Below are positions 7,815 through 14,892 of a stretch of 30,996 nucleotides of DNA, in pieces. A program made the translations under genes and the position numbers. The notes under the pieces are model-generated. The model had not been told where the DNA came from, did no database searches, and saw only the letters and a program-made list of their open reading frames with translations. The stretch is from positions 1 through 30,996 of the forward strand of contig JAFAFW010000014.1 of the NCBI GenBank assembly GCA_023423275.1, given 5' to 3'. Numbering within the stretch: position 1 is the first letter of the stretch; each line of letters begins with the position of its first letter. Source of the DNA: Pseudomonadota bacterium. Its GTDB lineage: Bacteria > Pseudomonadota > Alphaproteobacteria > Rhizobiales > Hyphomicrobiaceae.

Positions 7815-8696
7815 TCAGCCCCAGGGCGCATTCTTCAACAAATCGAGCGGAATTTTGAGATACCGGCACCCGTTCGATTCAGGTTCCGGAAGGCGGCCTC
7901 CGTTCGTATTGACTTGCAGAGCGTGCAGAATGAGTTTCGGCATCGGCAGCGTCCGGTCACGCTCCTCACGAGCCGCAACATAGTCCGCCTCCGTCTTATA
8001 TTTCGACATGTGTGTGTTCGTGGCCTTCTGTTCGGCCACCGTCGATTCCCAAAGGGGCTTGCGGCCACCGGGTTGATAATCGTGACCCGTGAAAACACGC
8101 GTCTCTTCCGGCAAGGCCAGGATCGCCTGAATGGAGTCCCACAACGCCTTCGCGCTGCCGCCCGGAAAATCGGCACGCGCCGTGCCACTGTCCGGCATGA
8201 AAAGCGTATCGTGAACGAAGACAGCGTCGCCGATGAGATATGTGATCGACGCCAGCGTGTGCCCAGGTGAAAACATCACGCTCGCATCGATATTGCCGAC
8301 CTTGAACGTGTCGCCATGAGCGAACAGCCGGTCCCATTGAGAGCCGTCAGCGGAAAAGTCCGGCCAGTTGTAAAAATTTTTCCAAAGCTTCTGCACCTCG
8401 ACAATGTTCTCACCGATGGCCGTCGGTGCACCGGTCATCGTCTTCAGATAGTGCGCGGCGGAGAAATGATCGGCATGCGGATGCGTATCGAGAATCCATT
8501 GCAACTCGTACCCCTTCTCCTTGATGAAGGCGAGCAGCCGGTCGGCATTTATCGTGGCTGTCTGACCAGATTTCTCATCGTAATCATAGACTGGATCGAT
8601 AATCGCGCATTTCTTCGTCTCCGGATCGACAACAACATACTGAACCGACCAGGTGCGCGGATCGAAAAAGCCTGTGACTTCCGGTTTCTGGATCAT
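7815..8696 (-). CDS. blh: Blh-type metallo-beta-lactamase-fold hydrolase, probable persulfide dioxygenase
   Basis: A 293-residue MBL-fold protein of the ETHE1/Blh group, which oxidises glutathione persulfide to sulfite and glutathione using one iron. The motif THPHADH at residues 71-77 begins the metal site, with His146 in FSPGHT and Asp163 in VHDTLF as the likely further iron ligands; SGTARADFPGG at about 170-180 is typical of this group. No rhodanese domain is fused. Start ATG at 8694-8696 with GAGGG about 8 bases upstream. First gene of the operon with bigR and two YeeE proteins. The preceding 220 bases hold an AT-rich palindromic site that may be the BigR operator. Cytoplasmic by absence of a signal peptide. 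Confidence 0.92.
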   Translation of the reverse strand: MIQKPEVTGFFDPRTWSVQYVVVDPETKKCAIIDPVYDYDEKSGQTATINADRLLAFIKEKGYELQWILDTHPHADHFSAAHYLKTMTGAPTAIGENIVEVQKLWKNFYNWPDFSADGSQWDRLFAHGDTFKVGNIDASVMFSPGHTLASITYLIGDAVFVHDTLFMPDSGTARADFPGGSAKALWDSIQAILALPEETRVFTGHDYQPGGRKPLWESTVAEQKATNTHMSKYKTEADYVAAREERDRTLPMPKLILHALQVNTNGGRLPEPESNGCRYLKIPLDLLKNAPWG

Positions 8697-8846
8697 GGGT
8701 CGCCCTCTTCAACAAGCCGCTTCGCGCTTTTTTGTTGCGTCCGTGACGCAGAGCGCTGACCGGCGCATTCCGCCCGTCTTCAAGTCCGGCGGCAGCACAC
8801 CCCCGGCCCTCTCGAGGGATAGTAATAATTTCATTTTTTCGCAATC

Positions 8847-8862
8847 ATTATTTCGAAATTAT
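8847..8862. promoter_or_regulatory. Near-palindromic AT-rich site upstream of blh, candidate BigR operator
   Basis: ATTATTTCGAAATTAT is a 16-base palindrome with one mismatched pair, in an AT-rich island (about 8823-8863) within otherwise GC-rich DNA between blh and the channel gene. It lies about 150 bases upstream of the blh start. BigR-type sites are AT-rich and palindromic, so this is a reasonable candidate, but a promoter could not be assigned with certainty. Confidence 0.45.
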
Positions 8863-8915
8863 CGCAGATGTCTCCGCATGCCACCGGACCTGGGTCTAAT
8901 CCGAGCCTGCGATCT

Positions 8916-10007
8916 TTAGCTGCGCGCTTCCTCGCCGAGCCACAGCCGCATGAGGGAGTCGTAGTGCCCACTCTCCATGATTTTCAGGAGCGCTTCGTTG
9001 ACGGGTTTGCGCAACGCCGACCCCAGGGGAAACGCGATGCCGTAATTTTCCGGCTTGAATTTCTCACCCGCTGCGCGCACGCGCCCCTCTTTCATCACGT
9101 AATGCTGGATTACCGGAGCATCGTAGATCACCGCATCCACGCGGCCCCCGATCAACGCGTTGGCGCATTCCTCAAAACTCGCATACTCCGTCACTCGTGC
9201 CCTGACCCCGGTCGTGTAGCCGGCGCCGGTTGACCCCTTCACGACAGCGACAGACTTACCCGCCAGATCATCCGGACTGTTGATCTGTCCTCGCAGTGAA
9301 TTCAGCGTCAGTGACGTGGTGGCGAACGCGGTGAAATAGGAAATGAACATGAGGCCCGCGTAGAGCCACAGCAAAGCCACGATCCGCGGGAACCAGCGCC
9401 TCGGATAATCCTGCGCGGCGCCACCCATGGATTCGGCACACCAGAAGATGGCATCGAAGATACCCGGGATATAAGGCTCACGGATCGGCAAGCCCTCGTC
9501 GCGCCCGCGCGCGATCCACCAAAAGATGTGCGCTGGAACCAGAATCACCAGAGCCAGCAAGCCGAGCACGATCAGCATGGTCTTGGAGAACAGTACACTG
9601 AGGACGTCGACAGCGCCGTCTTCATTGCGGACCATGATCGCCAGCCCCGAGCGGAACATGGGCTGCGAAAAATCCATCGTTGCGGCTCTGTCCGACGTGA
9701 TCGAGATTGCTGAAATACCCGCCGGATTGCGGCCAGAACGGACAGAGTCGAGCAACTCAGGAAGCGTCTCGTATTGCACGAACCTGGTCTTCATCCCCAT
9801 CTCGGCCGCCACCGCCTGCCACAGGTCGATGCTGAAACCTGTCAACTCGCCCCCGTTGGCGCGGACGACAAACGGGGCGATGGCACGGGTCGCGACGACC
9901 AACTCCCCGCCTGGTGCTGGATTGGCGACCGGCTGCGACTGGACGCTGCCCGCGAGCACGGCTCCAAGGACGACGGCAAGAATAATCTTGAGTGGTATCA
10001 GCTTCAT
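8916..10007 (-). CDS. Bacterial ionotropic glutamate receptor-like ligand-gated channel
   Basis: A 363-residue protein with the architecture of a prokaryotic glutamate-receptor channel. There is a signal peptide (1-24), ligand-binding half S1 (about 35-128) with GFSIDLWQAVAAEMG and Arg107 in ITSDRA, a membrane helix (about 140-165), a pore helix and loop (about 184-200), a third helix (about 205-231), and S2 (about 240-360) with Asp296 in IYDAPV. Arg107 and Asp296 are where an amino-acid ligand's carboxyl and amine are bound in this fold. The inner helix carries SYFTAFATTSLTLNSL, which resembles the SYTANLAAFLT gate of animal receptors. The pore loop reads WCAESMGGAAQDYPRR instead of the TVGYGD potassium filter of GluR0. 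No operon partner; ATG start, weak ribosome binding site. A plain solute-binding protein is excluded by the inserted membrane segments. Confidence 0.85.
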   Translation of the reverse strand: MKLIPLKIILAVVLGAVLAGSVQSQPVANPAPGGELVVATRAIAPFVVRANGGELTGFSIDLWQAVAAEMGMKTRFVQYETLPELLDSVRSGRNPAGISAISITSDRAATMDFSQPMFRSGLAIMVRNEDGAVDVLSVLFSKTMLIVLGLLALVILVPAHIFWWIARGRDEGLPIREPYIPGIFDAIFWCAESMGGAAQDYPRRWFPRIVALLWLYAGLMFISYFTAFATTSLTLNSLRGQINSPDDLAGKSVAVVKGSTGAGYTTGVRARVTEYASFEECANALIGGRVDAVIYDAPVIQHYVMKEGRVRAAGEKFKPENYGIAFPLGSALRKPVNEALLKIMESGHYDSLMRLWLGEEARS

Positions 10008-10122
10008 AGACCCAACTTCTCAATTCGCACAGGTTCGCAAACCGTGGCTCGGTGACCAATGATCCTGCTGTCAATCATGGATGATCTGGACGCTACTTTG
10101 ACGCGTCACATGAAATGCTTAC

Positions 10123-11082
10123 TCATCGCGGAATTTTCTGCTCACGCCAGCGCGCGGGAGGCAGACCAAATTCACGTTTAAATGCACGGGTGAAGGCTTC
10201 GTCGGATTCGTAGCCGACAGCATGCGCGATCTGGGAGATCGTCTGTTGCCCGGCGGTGAGACTTTGCTTGGCTTTCTGCATCCTCCAGAACGTCAGATAA
10301 CGGATCGGCGGCATACCGATCAGAGAGGCGAAGCATTCGTTGAACGCGCTGCGAGACATCGCCACCGCGCCCGACAGGGATTCGGCGGTCCACGGCGCAG
10401 CGAGATCTCCGTGAATGAGAGCCAGAGCGCGACCGATATGCGGATCTCTGAGCCCTTTCAGCCATCCTGTATCGGCTGCGTTCTCCGTAGCAGCGTACTC
10501 TCGCACGGCTTCCACGAACAGCAGTTCCGACAATCGGGATACGATGTCTGATGATGCAAACCTGCCTTGAGCCAGCTCGTGGGCAGCAAAGCGGACCGAG
10601 GCCTCGACCCAGTCGCGCGAAGTTCCCCTGCGAATGTCGAGTTTCAGAAGACGTGGCAGAGTCGCGAGCAGGGGATTATGCGCATCTTCGCTGCCTAGAA
10701 ACCCACAAATGATGGTCGTAGGGACGCCCCCGCCGCCATGGTCGATACGCGCGAGCCCGCCGGCAGGCGAGGGCTGAATCAGATTATCGGACTGGATCGG
10801 AGTGAGGCCGGGGGCACTCGCCAAGGTATGTGCGTCATTGCGGGGGAGCAACACGACTTCACCGGCAGTCACCTCGAACGGCGGATCGTCGTCAACGCCA
10901 ACCATCAAACGTCCCTCGACGACGAAGTGATAGGCGATGACCTGAACCGGAGCGGCAAGGAAGGGCTTGCAGTCTTCCGCTGCCACCTTCGCTGTCACGC
11001 ACCAGGGCGCCGTGAACCGGGCCTCCAGGAACAAACCGCCCGTGAGCCGCACGGAACGCAAAACTGCCGACAACGCATCCAT
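10123..11082 (-). CDS. AraC-family transcriptional regulator with N-terminal cupin domain
   Basis: A 319-residue activator-type regulator. Residues about 5-190 match the cupin ligand-binding domain common in this AraC subgroup (for example VIAYHFVVEGRLMV and AGEVVLLPRNDAHTL). Residues about 215-315 hold two helix-turn-helix motifs, with AMSRSAFNECFASLIGMPPIRYLTFWRM and YESDEAFTRAFKREFGLPPARWR. The ATG at 11082 is preferred because GAGG lies 6 bases upstream; a TTG two codons earlier is possible. It is divergent from the homocysteine S-methyltransferase-family gene across about 225 bases, so that gene is the likeliest target. The inducing ligand is not predictable. Confidence 0.9.
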   Translation of the reverse strand: MDALSAVLRSVRLTGGLFLEARFTAPWCVTAKVAAEDCKPFLAAPVQVIAYHFVVEGRLMVGVDDDPPFEVTAGEVVLLPRNDAHTLASAPGLTPIQSDNLIQPSPAGGLARIDHGGGGVPTTIICGFLGSEDAHNPLLATLPRLLKLDIRRGTSRDWVEASVRFAAHELAQGRFASSDIVSRLSELLFVEAVREYAATENAADTGWLKGLRDPHIGRALALIHGDLAAPWTAESLSGAVAMSRSAFNECFASLIGMPPIRYLTFWRMQKAKQSLTAGQQTISQIAHAVGYESDEAFTRAFKREFGLPPARWREQKIPR

Positions 11083-11308
11083 TGGCAACCTCGTTGCCCG
11101 CTGGAATTGGCCGATCGATCAATCATTTCAGCCGGGCGGTCATTCGCCAACACACCCGCTGCCGTTATTTATCGCCGCTGGCACGATCGCCGCCAAGTGG
11201 GAGGCTGTACGGCAGGTAACAGCGTGACCCGCCGAAACAGGCAAGAACATCCTGACCGAAATCGATGCTGAACGTCGATCCAATCAAACAGTCAAAGGAA
11301 GATAACCC

Positions 11309-12256
11309 ATGTCCGCTCACCAGCATATTTTACCCCTGCGCTCCAACCGGTTGTTCCTGACCGACGGCGGCCTCGAAACAACGCTTATTTTTCATGATGG
11401 TATCGACCTGCCGTACTTCGCAGCATTCGACCTTATGAAGAGCACCGCAGGCAGAGACCGGCTGATCCGATATTTCGAGCGCTACATTTCCATCGCCAAG
11501 GCCGATGGGTTGGGCTTCATTCTGGAAAGCCCCACGTGGCGTGCCAGCCAAGACTGGGGCGATAAATTGGGCTACTCGGCCCCGCAGATGGACACCATCA
11601 ATCGTGAGTCGATCGCATTGATGCTCCAGCTCCGCGGCAAACATCAGACAGAGCTGACGCCCATGGTCGTCAGCGGCTGCGTCGGACCACGAGGCGATGG
11701 CTACGATCCGGGTCAAGTGATGACGGCCACAGAAGCAGAAAAATATCATGCGCCGCAGATCAACAGCTTCGCGGCGGCCGGCGCGGATATGATTACGGCT
11801 ATCACCATAACCAACGCCAACGAGGCTATCGGCATCACACGCGCTGCTATCGACGTGGACAAGCCGGTCGCAATCTCATTCACGCTCGAAATCGACGGGT
11901 GCTTGCCGACCGGTCAAACGCTGGGCGAGGCAATCGGCGAGGTCGATGCTGCCACGGCGAGCGGCCCCGCGTATTACATGATCAACTGTGCGCATCCCAC
12001 GCACTTCGCAAACGCGTTGCCATCGGATGCACCCTGGACAAAGCGTATCCGCGGCCTTCGCGCCAATGCATCGAAGCGCAGTCACCAGGAACTCAACGAT
12101 TCTCCTGACCTCGACGCAGGCGATCCTCTGGCGTTGGGCGGCGAATATCGCGAGTTATTGCGGCGCCATCCGCAGATCAACGTGCTTGGGGGCTGCTGCG
12201 GCACCGACCATCGGCATGTGGAAGCGATCAGCCTGGCATGCCGGTGTGCTGCGTAA
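11309..12256 (+). CDS. Homocysteine S-methyltransferase-family protein
   Basis: A 315-residue TIM-barrel enzyme of the family that transfers a methyl group from a donor (S-methylmethionine, betaine or similar) to homocysteine. The N-terminus LTDGGLETTLIF is the barrel start motif. Zinc-ligand cysteines are present as Cys227 (MINCAHP) and Cys296-Cys297 (GGCCGTDHRHV). Ribosome binding site AAGGAAG lies 8 bases before the ATG. It stands alone, divergent from an AraC regulator and ending at a strong hairpin shared with the convergent kinase gene. The methyl donor cannot be told from sequence; several bacterial members of this subgroup are uncharacterised. Cytoplasmic. Confidence 0.88.
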   Translation: MSAHQHILPLRSNRLFLTDGGLETTLIFHDGIDLPYFAAFDLMKSTAGRDRLIRYFERYISIAKADGLGFILESPTWRASQDWGDKLGYSAPQMDTINRESIALMLQLRGKHQTELTPMVVSGCVGPRGDGYDPGQVMTATEAEKYHAPQINSFAAAGADMITAITITNANEAIGITRAAIDVDKPVAISFTLEIDGCLPTGQTLGEAIGEVDAATASGPAYYMINCAHPTHFANALPSDAPWTKRIRGLRANASKRSHQELNDSPDLDAGDPLALGGEYRELLRRHPQINVLGGCCGTDHRHVEAISLACRCAA

Positions 12257-12269
12257 CGGATTGCGTCCA

Positions 12270-12302
12270 ATCGGCTCCGAACCCATCAGTCTCGGAGCCG
12301 AT
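12270..12302. terminator. Hairpin between convergent genes, probable bidirectional terminator
   Basis: ATCGGCTCCGA at 12270-12280 and its exact reverse complement at 12292-12302 form an 11-bp stem with an 11-base loop, in the 49 bases between the methyltransferase stop and the histidine kinase stop. There is no clear U tract on either side, so termination efficiency is uncertain. Confidence 0.55.
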
Positions 12303-12305
12303 ACG

Positions 12306-14243
12306 TCATCTCGTACGCCGCTTCGCGGCATCGAGAAGTTCACGCAGCTTGCGCGCCAGTTCCTGCTGCGTATAGGGCTTCGCGAGCAGGTGCACATCCG
12401 CGTCCAGCCTTCCATGGTGAACGATGGCATTACGCGTGTAACCGGTGGTGAACAGCACCGGCAGCGCCGGGTACATCAGCGTGAGTTTCTGGGCCAGATC
12501 CCGACCACTCGCACCGCCGGGCAGAACAACATCCGTAAACAGCAGATCGACAAGAGGTGCGTCGGACATCTTGTGCAGAGCTTCGGCGACGTCCGCGGCC
12601 TCGATCACCGCGTAACCAAGATCTTCGAGGATCGACACGGCGTACTCGCGCACACCGGCATTGTCCTCGACGACCAGAAGCGTCTCGTTTGCCCGCGCGC
12701 GCGGGAGCGGCTCGAGGGAGGTGTCGACGCCGGTTGGGTGCGCCTGAACCTGCTCGTCGGCGGTACTCCGGGGGAGATAGATTTTGACGGTCGTACCTTC
12801 TCCAACCTCGCTGTAAATGCGGACGTGGCCATTGGATTGCTTCACGAAGCCATGGACCATGGCGAGCCCGAGACCGGAGCCATGCCCGGTATCCTTCGTC
12901 GTAAAGAACGGCTCAAACACGCGCTCCATCAATTCGGGCGCGATCCCACCGCCGGTGTCCGTTACGCTCAGCAAGGCGTATTGTCCCGGCTCGACATCAC
13001 CGAAGCGACGCGCGTAGGCTTCGTCCAGATACGAATTCGCTGTTTCAATCGTCAAACGTCCGCCATCCGGCATCGCATCACGCGCATTGACGACCAGATT
13101 GAGCAGCACATTCTCGACCTGGTTGGTATCGGCAAAGGTCGACCAAAGCCCACCGGCAAGCACGGTTTCGACACTGATGCTTTCGCCCAGTGTGCGCTGA
13201 AGCAGATCCGACATGCCGGCGACAAGCCTGTTCAGATCGACATGCTTGGGCTCCAGCGCCTGCCGCCGCGAAAATGCAAGCAGCCGATGCGTGAGCTGTG
13301 CCGCGCTGCGGCTTCCTTGCATCGCGAGATCCACGGGCTTGCTGAGGATGGCGCCAAAATGGCTCGCATCCTCGCCGGGTGGCACATTGGACAGTCGCCG
13401 GCGGATGGTATCCAGATTCCCGATCACGATTGTCAGCAGATTGTTGAAGTCATGAGCCAGCCCACCCGTGAGCTGGCCGATCGCCTCCATCTTCTGGGAC
13501 TGTCGCAGCGTGCTCTCCGTCGCGAGCCGCAGCTTGACCTCGTTTTCGAGCTGTTCCGTGCGCCGTCGCAATCGGCCGATGTAATGCTGCAACGTCCGTC
13601 CGACGAACAGCGCCATCATCGCCGCAGCACTCAGGCTGACCGCGATCAGCCCTACAAGCCATTCCCGGAAGCTCAGCGCCCGCGCTTGATACTCCGAAAG
13701 CAGCTGCATCTTCGCGAGTGACAACTGATCGAGCAGATCGCGGACGCGATCCATCTGCACCTTGCCGCGCTCCAGCCTGTCGCGCTGACGCGCCTCGGAG
13801 ACTTGGCCCTGCTCTATCAGCTCGATACCATCGCGGAGAAGATCGACACGGGCTGTGAGCGCCGATGTCAGAGATGAGAGGGTTGCGTTCTGTTCCGGAT
13901 TATCTTTCAAGAGGTTGTGGAGCTGCTCGATCGAGGCAGGCAACGCCGTCTCGGACTCTCGGTAGGGCTCCAGGAACGTGGTCTCACCGGTCAGCAGATA
14001 GCCGCGTTGTCCCGTCTCGGCGTTCTGGATAGCGCGCAAAACATCATTTGCGGCGCGATGGGTCGCAATTGTGGCCACAATGTGATTATCGACCTCATGC
14101 GCTCTCATTGCCATTGCGATTGCGGCAAAACCGGCAACAAGCAGCATGGCAAAGCTCGCCAGGAACATCACCAACGTCACCGGCGGCAGCCGATCGGCAT
14201 CGCCGGAAGACACCTCGGGTCCCGATCCTTGAGGCAAAGGCAT
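12306..14243 (-). CDS. CHASE3 hybrid sensor histidine kinase with C-terminal receiver
   Basis: A 645-residue inner-membrane sensor kinase. Order: helix at about 22-46, periplasmic CHASE3-like domain (about 50-185) with the signature NAETGQRGYLLTGE, second helix (about 195-215), coiled linker, HisKA with His264 in GGLAHDFNNLL, ATPase domain with N386 (VVNARDAM), DTGGGI at about 429 and GSGLGLAMVHGF, then a receiver domain (about 520-640) with Asp571 in FTDVVLPGG. This is a common rhizobial layout for a multistep phosphorelay. It is divergently transcribed from a single-domain receiver, 85 bases away, which may be its partner. The stimulus is unknown. ATG start with a weak ribosome binding site. 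Confidence 0.92.
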   Translation of the reverse strand: MPLPQGSGPEVSSGDADRLPPVTLVMFLASFAMLLVAGFAAIAMAMRAHEVDNHIVATIATHRAANDVLRAIQNAETGQRGYLLTGETTFLEPYRESETALPASIEQLHNLLKDNPEQNATLSSLTSALTARVDLLRDGIELIEQGQVSEARQRDRLERGKVQMDRVRDLLDQLSLAKMQLLSEYQARALSFREWLVGLIAVSLSAAAMMALFVGRTLQHYIGRLRRRTEQLENEVKLRLATESTLRQSQKMEAIGQLTGGLAHDFNNLLTIVIGNLDTIRRRLSNVPPGEDASHFGAILSKPVDLAMQGSRSAAQLTHRLLAFSRRQALEPKHVDLNRLVAGMSDLLQRTLGESISVETVLAGGLWSTFADTNQVENVLLNLVVNARDAMPDGGRLTIETANSYLDEAYARRFGDVEPGQYALLSVTDTGGGIAPELMERVFEPFFTTKDTGHGSGLGLAMVHGFVKQSNGHVRIYSEVGEGTTVKIYLPRSTADEQVQAHPTGVDTSLEPLPRARANETLLVVEDNAGVREYAVSILEDLGYAVIEAADVAEALHKMSDAPLVDLLFTDVVLPGGASGRDLAQKLTLMYPALPVLFTTGYTRNAIVHHGRLDADVHLLAKPYTQQELARKLRELLDAAKRRTR

Positions 14244-14328
14244 TCTCTATGATCTGTGAATTTCGTTGCAGAGAAAACTGCGGACGCTATTGTTCATAAT
14301 CTCTCAGTCAAAACAGGCAAGGCAGAAT

Positions 14329-14691
14329 ATGCCGACATTACCTCGCGTTCTGATCGTCGAGGACGAGCCATTGATCGCGCAAGTCTTGCAGGACTGGCTC
14401 GAGGAATTGGGCTGCGAAGTTGTTGGACCGGCACGTTCGGTCGACGCTGCCTTGGGGCTTCTCGATAGTGAACCTGTGCAAGCCGCAATCCTCGACGTCA
14501 AGGTCCTGGATGGCGCAACGCATGAGGTCGGCAAGGTGCTGAACGAGCGCGGCATCAGATATGTGGTCGCCACCGGGTATGGCGCGGCTGACCTTCATCC
14601 CGAATTTCGCGGTGTGCCCGTATTGCAGAAGCCCTTCGACTTCAACGCTGCTGCAAACATCATGAGTGATATTCTGCCTGCAGTTCGCTGA
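14329..14691 (+). CDS. Single-domain response regulator (receiver only)
   Basis: A 120-residue stand-alone receiver. The acidic pocket VEDEP near residues 10-14, phospho-acceptor Asp56 in AAILDVKVLDG, Thr in VVATGYG and Lys in VLQKPF are all present, so it should be phosphorylatable. No output domain follows. The start ATG at 14329 has AAGGCAG in front; the open frame extends further upstream but those residues do not look receiver-like. Lying divergent to the hybrid kinase at 12306-14243, it probably takes phosphate from that kinase or from another member of the phosphorelay, acting as a shuttle or phosphate sink. The partner is inferred from position only. Confidence 0.88.
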   Translation: MPTLPRVLIVEDEPLIAQVLQDWLEELGCEVVGPARSVDAALGLLDSEPVQAAILDVKVLDGATHEVGKVLNERGIRYVVATGYGAADLHPEFRGVPVLQKPFDFNAAANIMSDILPAVR

Positions 14692-14892
14692 TCCAAATCC
14701 TGTCTCGCCTGTTCGTGTGTCCCAAAACCACCGGGATGCCGGCGTGCGGCGAAAGACGCATAGATTCTACGTGACCAGCGAGTACATCTCTCGCAAGTTC
14801 ACGGGATCTGCTCGACCTCTGAGTGCGACCAGGACTCCGCGCACAGCCCCGCAACATATGCTCCGATTTGCCAGCCGAGAAATGCTCATCCG

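Noticed and set aside
11988..13721. 577-codon open frame on the plus strand
   Set aside because: It runs through the end of the methyltransferase gene and opposite the histidine kinase. The sequence has no family features, while both real genes do.
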